A stretch of 64,000 bases of DNA from Anoxybacteroides tepidamans (GCF_014201465.1 NZ_JACHEP010000003.1:92827-156826), one strand, 5' to 3'; shown: positions 26,060-36,268, counted from the stretch's first letter. Notes: generated by a model from the letters alone, not told the origin. A program made the numbers and translations.

Positions 26060-26353
26060 TTACAACACAAACGCCATCGTCCATATCGAGCCTGCGACGA
26101 CGACAGCCGCGATAAAAAAGCTGTATACCATATTGATCGTCTGAATTTTACCGCTGTCGCTTTCGGTCATATGCATGAACATAAATAACTGCAGCGCCGC
26201 TTGCACAATCGCCAATGTCACAATCACGACAAGGATCACCTTTGTCGCGAGTCCTGAAGACAATGCGACCCACAGCGCGACAAACGTTAACACGAGCGAC
26301 AAAATAAACCCGATAATATGTTTCCAAGGAAATGTTTCATGGTGATTCCCCAT
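26060..26353 (-). CDS. qoxD: Quinol oxidase subunit IV
   Basis: Small membrane subunit of the cytochrome aa3-type quinol oxidase. 97 residues, three transmembrane helices, with the family segment LQLFMFMHMTESDSGK near 58-73. The ATG at 26353 directly follows the qoxC stop, typical of coupled translation. Last gene of the operon, closed by a terminator. Confidence 0.93.
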   Translation of the reverse strand: MGNHHETFPWKHIIGFILSLVLTFVALWVALSSGLATKVILVVIVTLAIVQAALQLFMFMHMTESDSGKIQTINMVYSFFIAAVVVAGSIWTMAFVL

Positions 26354-26354
26354 C

Positions 26355-26969
26355 TTATATCACCATCCCTGTCAAATAAACTAGCGTAAAGATGAAAATC
26401 CAAACGACATCAAGAAAATGCCAATACAAACTGACAATAAACACTTTCCGTGCGGTTCTTGGAGTAAGGCCTCGCTGAAGAAGCTGAATCATAATAAGGA
26501 TCATCCAGACGATGCCAACGCTGACGTGCGCCCCATGCGTCCCGACAAGCACAAAGAAACTCGAAAGAAACGCGCTCGTTTGCATCGTTGCCCCTTCATG
26601 GACGTAATCAATAAACTCGCGAACTTCAAACGTAATAAACCCCGCTCCTAAAAGAAGCGTCACTAACAGCCACGTTAACAGCCCCGTTAACCGGCCGCGG
26701 CGCATCTCAAACACCGCCAGCCCGCACGTAAAGCTGCTCGTCAAAAGAAGAATCGTTTCGATCATCACACCTTTTACTTGGAACAGCTCTTCAGCTGTCG
26801 GACCATTACCCGTCCGTTGAAAAAGAACGAGATACGTGGCGAACAAGGTCGCAAACAACGCGACCTCAGCGCCAAGGAAAATCCAAAACCCTAAAATATT
26901 TAGGCGGCTTTCTTCCGTTCGATACTCTAATGGCATCTTTTCATCATAATGATGAGCTGCTTCTGCCAT
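26355..26969 (-). CDS. qoxC: Quinol oxidase subunit III
   Basis: Membrane subunit of the heme-copper oxidase, 204 residues, five helices. It begins with a His-rich head (MAEAAHHYDEKMPLEYRTEE) and has the conserved LGAEVALFATLFATYLV and HFLDVVWIFIFTLVYL. Supports assembly and possibly proton entry in the family; it carries no redox centre. Three bases separate it from the qoxB stop. Confidence 0.94.
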   Translation of the reverse strand: MAEAAHHYDEKMPLEYRTEESRLNILGFWIFLGAEVALFATLFATYLVLFQRTGNGPTAEELFQVKGVMIETILLLTSSFTCGLAVFEMRRGRLTGLLTWLLVTLLLGAGFITFEVREFIDYVHEGATMQTSAFLSSFFVLVGTHGAHVSVGIVWMILIMIQLLQRGLTPRTARKVFIVSLYWHFLDVVWIFIFTLVYLTGMVI

Positions 26970-26972
26970 TAT

Positions 26973-28919
26973 CTACGCCCCCTTTCCCGTCAAACGTTCC
27001 GTACGTTTAATTTCATCGACGCTAATATAGTAACCGTCATCATCATCAAACGAACGAAGAATCAAACCGAGAACAATAAATAATGCAGCGATGATCGCCA
27101 ACGTAAACCATTTGAACACAAGACCAAATCCGGCAAAGAAAAAGGCAATCGAAATCAAGAACGGGCGGCCGGAATTGCTTGGCATATGAATCGGTTTTAA
27201 CTTTTCTTCATCAATTTCGAATCCTTTTCCAGCTTTCTTCATGCGCCAATACGCATCTAAATCCGTCACTTCCGGAATGACGGCGAAGTTATAATGCGCC
27301 ACCGGCGAAGACGTCGCCCATTCCAACGTCCGGCCATCCCACGGGTCGCCTGTCATGTCGCGCTCCCCATAACGCGCACTGTAATAAATGTTATAGCAAA
27401 GCACAATAAAGCCAATCCCCATTAACACCGCACCGACTGTCGCAACCACATTTAGCGGCGTCCAGCCAAGGCCGGCAGAGTACGTGTACATGCGTCGCGT
27501 CATTCCCATCAATCCTAAGAAATACATCGGGAAGAAGCAAATGTTAAAGCCGATCATAAATAACCAAAACGTCCATTTTCCTAACCGCTCGTTTAAAAGA
27601 TGGCCGAACATTTTCGGATACCAATAATGCAGTCCGGCAAAACAAGCAAACACCGTACCTGCGATTAATACATAATGGAAGTGAGCAATTAAGAAATAGC
27701 TATTATGATACTGATAGTCCGCCGCTGCCATCGCCAGCATGACCCCCGTAACCCCGCCGATGACGAAGTTCGGAATAAATGCTAACGACCAAAGCATCGC
27801 TGTCGTAAAGCGGATTTTCCCTTTCCGAAGCGTAAACAGCCAGTTAAAAATTTTCACACCTGTCGGAATCGCAATCGCCATCGTTGTAATCGAGAAAAAC
27901 GAGTTCACCGCAGCTCCCGCGCCCATCGTAAAGAAATGGTGCACCCAGACGATAAAGCTTAAAAAGGCAATCCCGACAATGGAATACACCATCGCCTTAT
28001 AACCGAATAGACGCTTGCGGGCAAACGTGCTTACGATTTCAGAGAAAATACCGAATGACGGCAAAATGACGATATACACTTCCGGATGTCCCCAAATCCA
28101 GAACAAATTCGCCCAAAGCATCGACATACCGCCGTTTGCCATCGTAAAAAATTGCGTATCAAACAAACGGTCAAACGTCATAAGCGCCAGCGCCACTGTC
28201 AACACCGGGAACGCAAAAATGATGAGCACGCACGTAATCAAAATCGTCCATGTGAACATCGGCATGCGCATGAGCGTCATTCCCGGCGCGCGCATTTTTA
28301 AAATCGTCACTAAAAAGTTAATCCCCGTCATGAGCGTACCAATACCGGAAATTTGCAACGCGACCGCATAATAGTTGTTCCCGACACCCGGGCTAAACTC
28401 GTTCCCGGCAAGCGGGAAATAAGCTGTCCAACCTGCATCCGGAGAACCGCCAATGACGAACGCAATGTTAAACAACATCGCACCGACGAAAAACAACCAA
28501 AAGCTTAACGCATTCAAATACGGATACGCTACATCGCGCGCCCCGATTTGCAACGGCACGACAATGTTCATGAGTCCGATAATAAACGGCATCGCCATAA
28601 ATAAAATCATAATCGTACCGTGCGTCGTAAAAATTTCGTTATAATGTTGAGAGTCAAGAAACTTCATATTCGGTGCCGTTAATTGCGCCCGCATTAACAA
28701 CGCATCAACACCGCCGCGGAATAACATCAGCACCGCTGAAATAATGTACATAACGCCGATTTTTTTATGATCCACCGTCGTCAACCATTCATTCCAAAGC
28801 CATTTCCACTTTTTAAAATACGTCAAAATGAACACAATACCGATCACCGTTAAAACGATCGATACGTCAGCGGCATAAATCAAAGGCTGCCCTGTCACGA
28901 AAAACTCGTTCCACTTCAT
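26973..28919 (-). CDS. qoxB: Quinol oxidase subunit I
   Basis: Catalytic subunit holding low-spin heme, high-spin heme and CuB; reduces O2 to water and pumps protons. 648 residues, about 14-15 helices. Visible ligands: His in FTTHGTIMI (low-spin heme), WGHPEVYIV with the His-Tyr crosslink site, VHHFFTMG (CuB His pair) and HFHYVL (heme ligands). Starts at 28919 after GAAGGAGG. Length with the extra C-terminal helices is that of Qox/Cyo subunit I. Confidence 0.96.
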   Translation of the reverse strand: MKWNEFFVTGQPLIYAADVSIVLTVIGIVFILTYFKKWKWLWNEWLTTVDHKKIGVMYIISAVLMLFRGGVDALLMRAQLTAPNMKFLDSQHYNEIFTTHGTIMILFMAMPFIIGLMNIVVPLQIGARDVAYPYLNALSFWLFFVGAMLFNIAFVIGGSPDAGWTAYFPLAGNEFSPGVGNNYYAVALQISGIGTLMTGINFLVTILKMRAPGMTLMRMPMFTWTILITCVLIIFAFPVLTVALALMTFDRLFDTQFFTMANGGMSMLWANLFWIWGHPEVYIVILPSFGIFSEIVSTFARKRLFGYKAMVYSIVGIAFLSFIVWVHHFFTMGAGAAVNSFFSITTMAIAIPTGVKIFNWLFTLRKGKIRFTTAMLWSLAFIPNFVIGGVTGVMLAMAAADYQYHNSYFLIAHFHYVLIAGTVFACFAGLHYWYPKMFGHLLNERLGKWTFWLFMIGFNICFFPMYFLGLMGMTRRMYTYSAGLGWTPLNVVATVGAVLMGIGFIVLCYNIYYSARYGERDMTGDPWDGRTLEWATSSPVAHYNFAVIPEVTDLDAYWRMKKAGKGFEIDEEKLKPIHMPSNSGRPFLISIAFFFAGFGLVFKWFTLAIIAALFIVLGLILRSFDDDDGYYISVDEIKRTERLTGKGA

Positions 28920-28936
28920 TCACCTATTCCTCCTTC

Positions 28937-29803
28937 CTACCGATTAATGCCATCATCGCTGTTCATATAATGGCGGTTTTGTTTTGTGTGATCGATCCAT
29001 GCAAGATGTGTATTCGAAAACGTCATCCGCCCAACAATCCCCGGCTGCAAAATCGTTTCATATTTTTTCTTACTTAACTTTGGTGCCGTCTGCTGCACCT
29101 CTTTTACCCATTTCGCAAAATCGTCTTTCGTCTGAGCCAAGACTTCAAACTCCATATGGGCGAATTCTTTTCCCGAGAAGTTCGCGCTCCGCCCCATATA
29201 GGAACCCGGCTCATCCGCTTGAAGAATCAATTCTGTGTTCATGCCGTCCATCGCATATTTTTGTCCGCCTAATTGTGGTACCCAAAACGAGTTTATCGGA
29301 CCGACCGATGTCAATTGAAACTTCACCGGAACATCTTCCGGAATATTGACGTAGTTCACTGTTTCGATGTTTTGCTCCGGATAGCTAAAAATCCATTTCC
29401 AGTTCGCCGCTGTCACTTGGATCGTCAGCGGCTTCACCTCTTTTTTCACCGGCTTTTCCAGCGCAAACGTCGCTTTCACCGTCGGAATGGCCAACGCTGT
29501 AACAATGATAATCGGAATCACCGTCCAGATGATTTCTAACAGCGTGTTCCCTTCTTCTTCAGGCGGTTCGTAATCGGCACGTTCCGGCTTTTCGCGATAA
29601 CGAATCAAAACGACCGCAAACAATACAAACACAACGACAATAATGAACAACATAAAACCAACCGACCAAACAATTAAGTCGTATTGCGTTTTCGCTACAG
29701 GCCCTTTTGGCTGTAACACTAACATGTTTTCGCTGCACCCGCTTAACAACAGCAATAACGATAACGGAAGCAACGAAACCCATTTCCACATCTTTTGCTT
29801 CAT
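28937..29803 (-). CDS. qoxA: Quinol oxidase subunit II
   Basis: Membrane-anchored lipoprotein with an extracytoplasmic cupredoxin domain. 288 residues. The start is at ATG 29803; signal MKQKMWKWVSLLPLSLLLLLSGC with lipobox LSGC, then two helices near 40-120. The cupredoxin part has ITVQVTAANWKWIFSYPE-type sequence but lacks the CuA Cys pair: the region reads NFSGKEFAHMEF. Absence of CuA identifies a quinol, not cytochrome c, oxidase. The longer frame to 29845 is rejected because GGGGGAAG precedes 29803. First gene of the operon. Confidence 0.94.
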   Translation of the reverse strand: MKQKMWKWVSLLPLSLLLLLSGCSENMLVLQPKGPVAKTQYDLIVWSVGFMLFIIVVVFVLFAVVLIRYREKPERADYEPPEEEGNTLLEIIWTVIPIIIVTALAIPTVKATFALEKPVKKEVKPLTIQVTAANWKWIFSYPEQNIETVNYVNIPEDVPVKFQLTSVGPINSFWVPQLGGQKYAMDGMNTELILQADEPGSYMGRSANFSGKEFAHMEFEVLAQTKDDFAKWVKEVQQTAPKLSKKKYETILQPGIVGRMTFSNTHLAWIDHTKQNRHYMNSDDGINR

Positions 29804-29898
29804 CGATGTGCTTCCCCCTTTACCTTGTAAAATAACGTGGCACATGCAATTGATTTGTTGTTTCTAACATACCAAAAGTGAAAATATTTGAAATGAAC

Positions 29899-29916
29899 TT
29901 GAGAAAAAGTTCACAA
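29899..29916 (-). promoter_or_regulatory. Rex-like operator upstream of qoxA
   Basis: Minus strand TTGTGAACTTTTTCTCAA matches the Rex palindrome TTGTGAA-N4-TTCACAA at 13 of 14 fixed positions. It lies about 95 bp before qoxA. A second half-site TTGTGAC lies some 20 bp further upstream. The rest of 29804-30020 is AT-rich with no gene. Confidence 0.5.
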
Positions 29917-30020
29917 ATTAGCAAAAGATTTGTCACAATATGTTCAAAAACTGTTCACGAAATATTCGTTTGTATGGATAAAAAATGAAAACGATCCATT
30001 TAAGTTCCTTTCAAATAAGA

Positions 30021-30053
30021 AAAGCTGCCCCTCATTTTGTGAAGGTCAGCTTT
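30021..30053 (-). terminator. Terminator of trmH
   Basis: AAAGCTGACC and GGGGCAGCTTT (minus strand) make a stem with one mismatch just at the trmH stop, followed by TCTTATTTG. Confidence 0.6.
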
Positions 30054-30759
30054 ATTTCCCAAGACGCACTTTCATCATATCGCGGAGGCGCGGATTGAGC
30101 GTTTGCCACATCCATTTTTCATACAGCGCCTTTTTCTCGGCAAACGGCAAATAGTACGCTTTGCCCGCTTGCCGGCGAGCCCGCTCCGTGACGTCATACA
30201 GCGTTAAAGCAGCTGCGACCGAAATGTTGAAGCTTTGCACAAAGCCGCGCATCGGAATCATAAACGTCCCATCCGCCAAATGAATCGCTTCAGCTGATAC
30301 GCCGCTATGCTCGTTGCCGAATAAAAGCGCCGTCGGCCGCGACACGTCGATTTCATAAAGCGAGATCGTCCCTTCGCCTAAAAAACTCGCCAGCACTTGA
30401 TACCCGCTTGCTTTCAATTCATCAATCGCTGTTTGAATGTCGCATTTTTGGTGGATCGTCAGCCATTTATCCGCATTGCGCGTCACAAACGGATTCGGCT
30501 GAAACGGTGCTTCTCCTGTCACGACATAGACGTCTTGCAAGCCAAACGCTTCCGCAGAACGCAAAACCGCCGCTTGATTATGCGGGTCATCTACGGCTTC
30601 CGTTAATACGGTAATATAGCGGGTCCGTTCGTTTAGCACATCATACATCCGCTTCAAACGTTCCGGCACAATCATTTCCCAAACCGGACGCATTTCTTCC
30701 GTTAACAACCCTTCTTGTTGCAACTGTTCAATGAACGCTTTCGCTTCTTGCCCGTTCAT
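30052..30759 (-). CDS. trmH: tRNA (guanosine-2'-O-)-methyltransferase, TrmH type
   Basis: SPOUT methyltransferase, most likely tRNA Gm18 2'-O-methylation. 235 residues. The SpoU motifs are present: NQAAVLRSAEAFG (motif 1, near 60), LLFGNEHSGVS (motif 2, near 145) and IPMRGFVQSFNISVAAALTLYD (motif 3, near 178; SFN in place of the commoner SLN). ATG 30759 has AAGGTG upstream; the frame goes back to 30852 without a ribosome site. Follows livF by about 110 bp but a hairpin lies between. Confidence 0.87.
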   Translation of the reverse strand: MNGQEAKAFIEQLQQEGLLTEEMRPVWEMIVPERLKRMYDVLNERTRYITVLTEAVDDPHNQAAVLRSAEAFGLQDVYVVTGEAPFQPNPFVTRNADKWLTIHQKCDIQTAIDELKASGYQVLASFLGEGTISLYEIDVSRPTALLFGNEHSGVSAEAIHLADGTFMIPMRGFVQSFNISVAAALTLYDVTERARRQAGKAYYLPFAEKKALYEKWMWQTLNPRLRDMMKVRLGK

Positions 30760-30830
30760 TGTGTTCACCTTCGTTCCGCTAGAATTTCTAAGAACGAATT
30801 TCATTGTACAAAAATTCATGACATACGGCA

Positions 30831-30869
30831 AATGGCAAAGGACCCCCTTCATCGGAGTCCTTTGCCATT
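30831..30869 (-). terminator. Hairpin after livF
   Basis: AATGGCAAAGGAC and GTCCTTTGCCATT form a perfect 13-bp stem with a 13-base loop across the livF stop. There is no T run, so it may protect the 3' end rather than terminate. Confidence 0.55.
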
Positions 30870-31575
30870 ACGCTAAATACGCCTCGCGCACTTGTTCGTT
30901 CACAAGCAGTTCTTGCCCGAGACCGGACATGACAATTTCACCTGTTTGAATGACGTACCCGCGATGAGCAATTTGCAACGCTTGGAACGCGTTTTGTTCG
31001 ACGAGCAAAATCGTCATCCCTTCTTCGTTCAGTTCGCGGATAATTTCAAAAATTTGCTCGACAATAATCGGGGCAAGCCCCATCGATGGCTCATCTAACA
31101 TTAATAGCTTCGGCTGCATCATGAGCGCCCGGCCGATCGCGAGCATTTGCTGTTCCCCGCCACTCATCGTTCCGCCTTTTTGCTGAAGCCGCTCTTTAAT
31201 TCTCGGAAAATAATGAAAGACGCGTTCCATCCGCTCGGCGATCACCTTCTTATCTTTCACTGAAAAGGCACCCATTTCCAAATTTTCTTTCACCGTTAGA
31301 CGCGGAAAAATCCGCCGTCCTTCCGGCACGTGGGCGATACCAGAAAGAGCGGTCACGTGCGGAGGAGTGTTCGTAATATCTTGGCCATTATATAAAATTT
31401 TCCCGCTTTTCGGCTTCACTTGCCCGCTAATCGTTTTGAGCGTCGTTGATTTGCCGGCACCGTTACTGCCGATTAATGTGACGATTTCGCCTTCGTTGAC
31501 TTCGAGTGAAATGCCTTTTAGCGCATGAATCCCGCCGTAAAATGTGTTAATGTCTTCTAACCGTAGCAAACTCAT
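30868..31575 (-). CDS. livF: Branched-chain amino acid ABC transporter ATPase LivF
   Basis: One of two ATPases of the leucine/isoleucine/valine importer. 235 residues: Walker A GSNGAGKST near 37-45, signature MSGGEQQMLAIGRAL near 136-150, Walker B LLMLDEPSMGL near 157-167. The segment IVEQIFEIIRELNEEGMTILLVEQN is typical LivF. Last gene of livJHMGF, 16 bp after livG. Confidence 0.93.
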   Translation of the reverse strand: MSLLRLEDINTFYGGIHALKGISLEVNEGEIVTLIGSNGAGKSTTLKTISGQVKPKSGKILYNGQDITNTPPHVTALSGIAHVPEGRRIFPRLTVKENLEMGAFSVKDKKVIAERMERVFHYFPRIKERLQQKGGTMSGGEQQMLAIGRALMMQPKLLMLDEPSMGLAPIIVEQIFEIIRELNEEGMTILLVEQNAFQALQIAHRGYVIQTGEIVMSGLGQELLVNEQVREAYLA

Positions 31576-31590
31576 TTGCGAGGTCCCCCT

Positions 31591-32370
31591 TTACGAAGCC
31601 GTTGTAGCAGCACCTTTTCCTAAATAAGCTTCAATGACTTTCTCGTTATTGCGTATTTCATCAGGTGTACCTTCGGCAATTTTTTCCCCGTGGTCCAAAA
31701 CAACGATATGCTCGGAAATTTCCATGACGAGCTTCATATCGTGCTCAATTAAAACAATCGTCAAATCTAATTCTGCCCTCATATTGTAAATGAGCTTCGT
31801 CAGTTCGCTCGTTTCTTTCGGGTTCATTCCGGCCGCCGGCTCATCGAGCAACAACACTTTCGGCTTCGTCGCCAGCGCCCGGGCAATTTCTAATTTCCGT
31901 TGCGCTCCATACGGCAAATTGCGCGCTTCTTCATTAAAAAATGACTCTAATCCGACATACTCAAGCAGGCGGTACGCTTCTTTTCTTGCTTCTTTTTCTT
32001 CTTTTCTCACGCGCGGCAAATTCAAAATCGTGCTAAACAATCCGCCATGAAGATGGTTATGCATGCCAATCATGACGTTTTCCAAAACGGTAATCGCTCC
32101 GAACAAGCGAATATTTTGAAACGTGCGGGCGATTCCTTTTTTCGTCACTTGATGCGGCTTTAGGCCGACGATCGATTCGTTATTCAACAAGATTTCGCCG
32201 CTTGTCGGCTGATAAACGCCGGTGACCATGTTGAAAAACGTCGTCTTCCCAGCACCGTTCGGACCGATGACCGCCGTAATCGAACCTTTTTGCACTTCCA
32301 TGTTGATGTTGCTGTTGGCAACAAGCCCGCCAAACTGCTTCGTTAAATTTTTAACGGTCAAGATGGACAT
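31591..32370 (-). CDS. livG: Branched-chain amino acid ABC transporter ATPase LivG
   Basis: Partner ATPase of LivF. 259 residues: Walker A GPNGAGKTT near 37-45, signature LPYGAQRKLEIARAL near 152-166, Walker B VLLLDEPAAGMNP near 173-185. ATG 32370 has AGGAGG nine bases upstream and lies 20 bp inside the livM end, so translation is coupled; the upstream Arg-rich extension to 32394 is artefactual. Confidence 0.93.
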   Translation of the reverse strand: MSILTVKNLTKQFGGLVANSNINMEVQKGSITAVIGPNGAGKTTFFNMVTGVYQPTSGEILLNNESIVGLKPHQVTKKGIARTFQNIRLFGAITVLENVMIGMHNHLHGGLFSTILNLPRVRKEEKEARKEAYRLLEYVGLESFFNEEARNLPYGAQRKLEIARALATKPKVLLLDEPAAGMNPKETSELTKLIYNMRAELDLTIVLIEHDMKLVMEISEHIVVLDHGEKIAEGTPDEIRNNEKVIEAYLGKGAATTAS

Positions 32371-33646
32371 GCTGCGTCGCCTCCTTCTGTACACTCGTGT
32401 TGACTAAGTTCCCTTCTGTATTTTTGAGCTCGTCTTCATCAAATGCAGGGTTTTTCGCCGGCAACAACCCTTGCGGACGGTAAAGGGCAAAGAAGATTAA
32501 AATAATCCCGAAAATAAACCGCTGCATTTTCGCCGGTGAAAGCGCGTCTGGAACGTTAATCACGCCGTTTAAACTGAGCTGGTTGAGCCAGTTGGTGAGC
32601 TCTGTTAACACTTGAAGGTTTAAAATCGTCACGAGCGCCGCACCGAGAATGACACCTGGTACGCTGCCCATTCCGCCTAAAATGACCATGACGAGAATCG
32701 TGATCGACTCAAGCAAGGTAAAGCTTGTCGGGTCAACGAACGTTTGCTTTGCCGCAAACACAACGCCCATCATTCCGGAAAAAGAGGCGCCGACCGCAAA
32801 CGCCATCAGCTTTGTTCTTACAAGATGAATCCCCATCGCTTGAGCGGCGATCTCATTTTCCCGCACCGCCTTCCATGCACGGCCGATTTTCGAAAATTCA
32901 AGACGACGCACCGCAAAAATAACCGCAATTAAAATGACTAAGACAATATAGTAAAACTGGCTTGGGTACATAAAATCGATGCCAAACAATCTTGGCGGTT
33001 GAACGGAAGCAAGGCCCATCGCCCCGTTCGTAATATTTACCGGCTTGTCCAAGTTATTGAAAATGATGCGAATAATTTCCCCGAATCCTAACGTAACGAT
33101 CGCTAAATAATCGCCTTTGACACGTAAAACCGGAATCCCTAACAACACGCCGAACAAGGCGGCAACTAAACATCCGATGAAAATAAATACCCAAAAGCTT
33201 TCTCCAGACAGAGGGTATTGGCCGAACGGCATAAAATTGTTCGCCTGCGATGTCGCAAAAATGCCGTACGTATAAGCTCCTAGCGCAAAAAACGCGACAA
33301 ATCCTAAATCTAAAAGCCCGGCTAAACCGACGACAATGTTCAATCCGAGCGCCATCGCAATGTAAATGCCGACTAATGTCGCTACTTCCATGTACGATTG
33401 ATACGCTTCCCCTTGACTAGCCGCAAAAGGCAGCAAAACGACCAGCACAAACCCACCAATCAGCCATTTTACGCGGTTAGAAAATGTCGTGAAATATAAA
33501 AGCAGCAAAGATGAAAGCAAAAGTAAGAACGCGACAACCGATTTTTGCGCCAAATATAAACTTAAAAACGTGACGACGATGTATAAGCCAATGATGATAG
33601 CCTGAAGGCGTTTGTTTTGTTGGATCGTACTGAGCCAATTTTTCAT
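32351..33646 (-). CDS. livM: Branched-chain amino acid ABC transporter permease LivM
   Basis: Inner membrane permease of the Liv type, 431 residues with about ten helices. Core segment ALGLNIVVGLAGLLDLGFVAFFALGAYTY near 100-128 and the ATPase-contact region RAWKAVRENEIAAQAMGI near 268-285. ATG 33646 is chosen because AGGTGA precedes it, overlapping the livH stop; GTG 33655 is also in frame. The C-terminal tail after about 405 is polar. Confidence 0.93.
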   Translation of the reverse strand: MKNWLSTIQQNKRLQAIIIGLYIVVTFLSLYLAQKSVVAFLLLLSSLLLLYFTTFSNRVKWLIGGFVLVVLLPFAASQGEAYQSYMEVATLVGIYIAMALGLNIVVGLAGLLDLGFVAFFALGAYTYGIFATSQANNFMPFGQYPLSGESFWVFIFIGCLVAALFGVLLGIPVLRVKGDYLAIVTLGFGEIIRIIFNNLDKPVNITNGAMGLASVQPPRLFGIDFMYPSQFYYIVLVILIAVIFAVRRLEFSKIGRAWKAVRENEIAAQAMGIHLVRTKLMAFAVGASFSGMMGVVFAAKQTFVDPTSFTLLESITILVMVILGGMGSVPGVILGAALVTILNLQVLTELTNWLNQLSLNGVINVPDALSPAKMQRFIFGIILIFFALYRPQGLLPAKNPAFDEDELKNTEGNLVNTSVQKEATQHVHLDR

Positions 33647-33655
33647 CTTGGTCAC

Positions 33656-34642
33656 CTACACTTTCTCTACAGACACTTTGCCGAATAAACCTTCTGGCTT
33701 GAAAATCAATACGATAATTAAAATCGCAAACGCAAATACATCTTTATACTCCGCCCCGAGTATTCCATTAGAAATGACAGGCAAGTTCGCCGCCGCAAAC
33801 ATTTCAAGCACTCCTAGCAAAACCCCTCCAAACATCGCCCCACGAATGTTGCCGATGCCGCCCAAAACAGCAGCTGTAAATGCCTTTAATCCTAAAATAA
33901 ACCCGATATATGGATCAATTGTTCCGTATTGAATTGCAAATAATACACCTGTTGCTCCCCCTAATGCTGAACCGATAAAAAATGTAAGAGCGATGACTTT
34001 ATTCACGTTTACCGTCATTAACGCCGCTGTTTCCCGGTCTTGTGCAACAGCGCGCATCGCCATTCCCCACTTCGTTTTATTGATGAAAAAGTCGAGTGTG
34101 ACCATCATAATTACTGCGACAACTATCACAATAAAGAACGAGGATTTTACCGATGCATCGTTAAATCCCGACCAAACAGAGGAAGCTTTAATCCCAATTT
34201 GCCCGCTAAACAAACTTGGTCCCGTCAAAATGTAGTTCCCTTTTTTTAATTCAGCGATAAAACGAACGATATCCTGAAGTAAAAACGAAATGCCGATCGC
34301 CGTAATTAATGTAATAAGCTTCGGTGCATTACGCAACGGGCGATACGCCACTCGCTCAATTCCCATCCCAAGCAAACCGGTTACAACCGACGTAATGATG
34401 AGCACTAAAATTAGTGCAACGACCGCCGGCATGGATGCCATCCAGCCAACTCCCGCAAACGTCAATAAAATCGCCGTTCCTACAAACGCCCCCGTCATAA
34501 AAATTTCCCCGTGGGCAAAGTTAATCAGCTCTAAAATCCCGTACACCATCGTATATCCTAATGCAACAATCGCATAGACGGCTCCTAGCGTTAACCCATC
34601 AATTAATACTTGCGGCAATGTATGCAACACTTCATTGATCAT
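33656..34642 (-). CDS. livH: Branched-chain amino acid ABC transporter permease LivH
   Basis: Permease partner of LivM. 328 residues, about eight helices. N-terminal conserved region GLTLGAVYAIVALGYTMVYGILELINFAHGEIFM (about 16-49) and RAVAQDRETAALMTVN near 195. ATG 34642 with GGCGGGTG nine bases upstream is preferred over GTG 34654. Ten bases separate its stop from livM. Confidence 0.93.
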   Translation of the reverse strand: MINEVLHTLPQVLIDGLTLGAVYAIVALGYTMVYGILELINFAHGEIFMTGAFVGTAILLTFAGVGWMASMPAVVALILVLIITSVVTGLLGMGIERVAYRPLRNAPKLITLITAIGISFLLQDIVRFIAELKKGNYILTGPSLFSGQIGIKASSVWSGFNDASVKSSFFIVIVVAVIMMVTLDFFINKTKWGMAMRAVAQDRETAALMTVNVNKVIALTFFIGSALGGATGVLFAIQYGTIDPYIGFILGLKAFTAAVLGGIGNIRGAMFGGVLLGVLEMFAAANLPVISNGILGAEYKDVFAFAILIIVLIFKPEGLFGKVSVEKV

Positions 34643-34684
34643 TTTCTTGTTCACCCGCCTGTTTTGCTACTTTTACTAAAGAAA

Positions 34685-34747
34685 GCGCCTAGCTTTGCTG
34701 CCGTAGATAAACAAAAGTTCTTTGTTTGCCACCAATAAGCTAGGCGC
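34685..34747 (-). terminator. Hairpin between livJ and livH
   Basis: GCGCCTAGCTT and AAGCTAGGCGC pair perfectly over 11 bp, with an inner AAACAAAG/CTTTTGTTT stem, followed by TTTCTTT on the minus strand. As in art, a partial terminator after the binding-protein gene would keep its product in excess. Confidence 0.7.
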
Positions 34748-34807
34748 GAAACGATGCCTAAAGAAAAGGGTACGGCAAACATGTCATACCCTTTTCTGAC
34801 GATCCTT

Positions 34808-36022
34808 TTATTGTTTGCTTACTTCGTCCTCTAACTTAGCTGGATATTTTGCTTCTTCGAATTTGTAAATGTAAATTTTTGCGTATTTGTTGTCGCCTTT
34901 TTCATCAAAACTTACTTTCGTTGCAACTCCTTGATAATCTTGCACTTTGCGAACCTCCTCCGCCACTTGCTGGCGTGTAGGAAGCTTGTTGCCATTTGCC
35001 TTAATCGCATTTTCAAGACCTTTTAACAGCACGCCCATTGAATCATAGCCATAAGCTGAATAAGACTCGATGTCTTTGCCGAATTTTTGCTTATATTTCT
35101 CCGCAAATTGTCTTCCGGCATCGGTCGCTGTTGCTAAACCAGCCGTTGATGTCATGTACGTATTTTTCACCGCATCGCCTGCGATTTGAACGAGCGTTGA
35201 AGAGTCTAAGCCGTCGCCACCCATAATCGGCACCGTAATGCCTTTATCGCGCGCTTGCTTAATCAATAGACCGCCTTCTGTATATAGACCACCGAAGTAA
35301 ACAAGGTCAGGCTTTTTCGCTAACACTTGGTTTAAGACCCCGTTGAAGTCTTTTTCACCGACGGTAATTCCTTCAAACCCAAGAATTTGCGCGCCAAGTT
35401 CTTCCGCACCTTTTTTGAACGCTTCCGCTAAGCCAGTACCGTAAGCGGTTTTGTCTTGAATGATAAAAATTTTCTTCGCGCCAAGTTTTTCGACAGCGAA
35501 TTTCGCTCCTGCAGGTCCTTGGAAATCGTCACGAGCACAAATACGGTTCACCGTTTTTAAGCCGCGGTCTGTTACGTCTGTAGCTGTGTTTGCCGGAGAA
35601 ACCATCGGAATGCTGTATTTTTCATAAATTTCTGACGAAGGAATCGCTACGCCGGAATTGAGGTGGCCAACTACCCCATAGATTTGTTTATCGGCTCCGA
35701 TCAGCTGAGCGTTCGCTACCCCTTTTTTCGGGTCGCCTTGGTCGTCATATGGAACGAGTTCAAGTTTGAAACCAAGTTTTTCAAAATTCGCTTTTTGTTC
35801 TTCAAGCGCCAATTGTGCACCGAGTTTAATCGATTCGCCTAACGTTGCACTTCCACCGGAAAGCGGAGTTTGCGTTGCGATTTTAATCACATTGCTTCCA
35901 CTGTTACCTCCACTGCCTCCGCTGCTGGTGTTTTGTTGTTTTTGTCCCCCAGAACATCCCGCCAACAAGCCGACTGCTAGCGTCGTCGCTGCTAAAATCG
36001 AGAGCGTTTTCTTTAAGCCCAT
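34808..36022 (-). CDS. livJ: Branched-chain amino acid ABC transporter binding protein
   Basis: Extracytoplasmic lipoprotein of SBP family Peripla_BP_6. 404 residues. Signal MGLKKTLSILAATTLAVGLLAGC with lipobox LAGC, then a Ser/Gly/Asn-rich linker to about 45, then IKIATQTPLSGGSATLGESIK, the usual LivJ/K start. Start at 36022 follows GGGGGAT. First gene of livJHMGF. Ligand range within Leu/Ile/Val cannot be told from sequence. Confidence 0.93.
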   Translation of the reverse strand: MGLKKTLSILAATTLAVGLLAGCSGGQKQQNTSSGGSGGNSGSNVIKIATQTPLSGGSATLGESIKLGAQLALEEQKANFEKLGFKLELVPYDDQGDPKKGVANAQLIGADKQIYGVVGHLNSGVAIPSSEIYEKYSIPMVSPANTATDVTDRGLKTVNRICARDDFQGPAGAKFAVEKLGAKKIFIIQDKTAYGTGLAEAFKKGAEELGAQILGFEGITVGEKDFNGVLNQVLAKKPDLVYFGGLYTEGGLLIKQARDKGITVPIMGGDGLDSSTLVQIAGDAVKNTYMTSTAGLATATDAGRQFAEKYKQKFGKDIESYSAYGYDSMGVLLKGLENAIKANGNKLPTRQQVAEEVRKVQDYQGVATKVSFDEKGDNKYAKIYIYKFEEAKYPAKLEDEVSKQ

Positions 36023-36268
36023 TCGTATCCCCCTTTTTAAATTTTAAAAATTTTTTTTATTTTAAGAAAAATATAATATGAATTACTCAAATACACAAGC
36101 TTTATTTTTTTACTGGAAAAAACTTTTTTCGGCAAAATTCTCTTTAATAATGTAAGCGTTATCCATTCATAACGCTTTTTTTGCTATGTATTTCGCCCCT
36201 CTAAATATTATTCTTACAAAGGTTACTAAATATTTTCCTATCACAATGGAATTCTGTTTATAAAAAAT

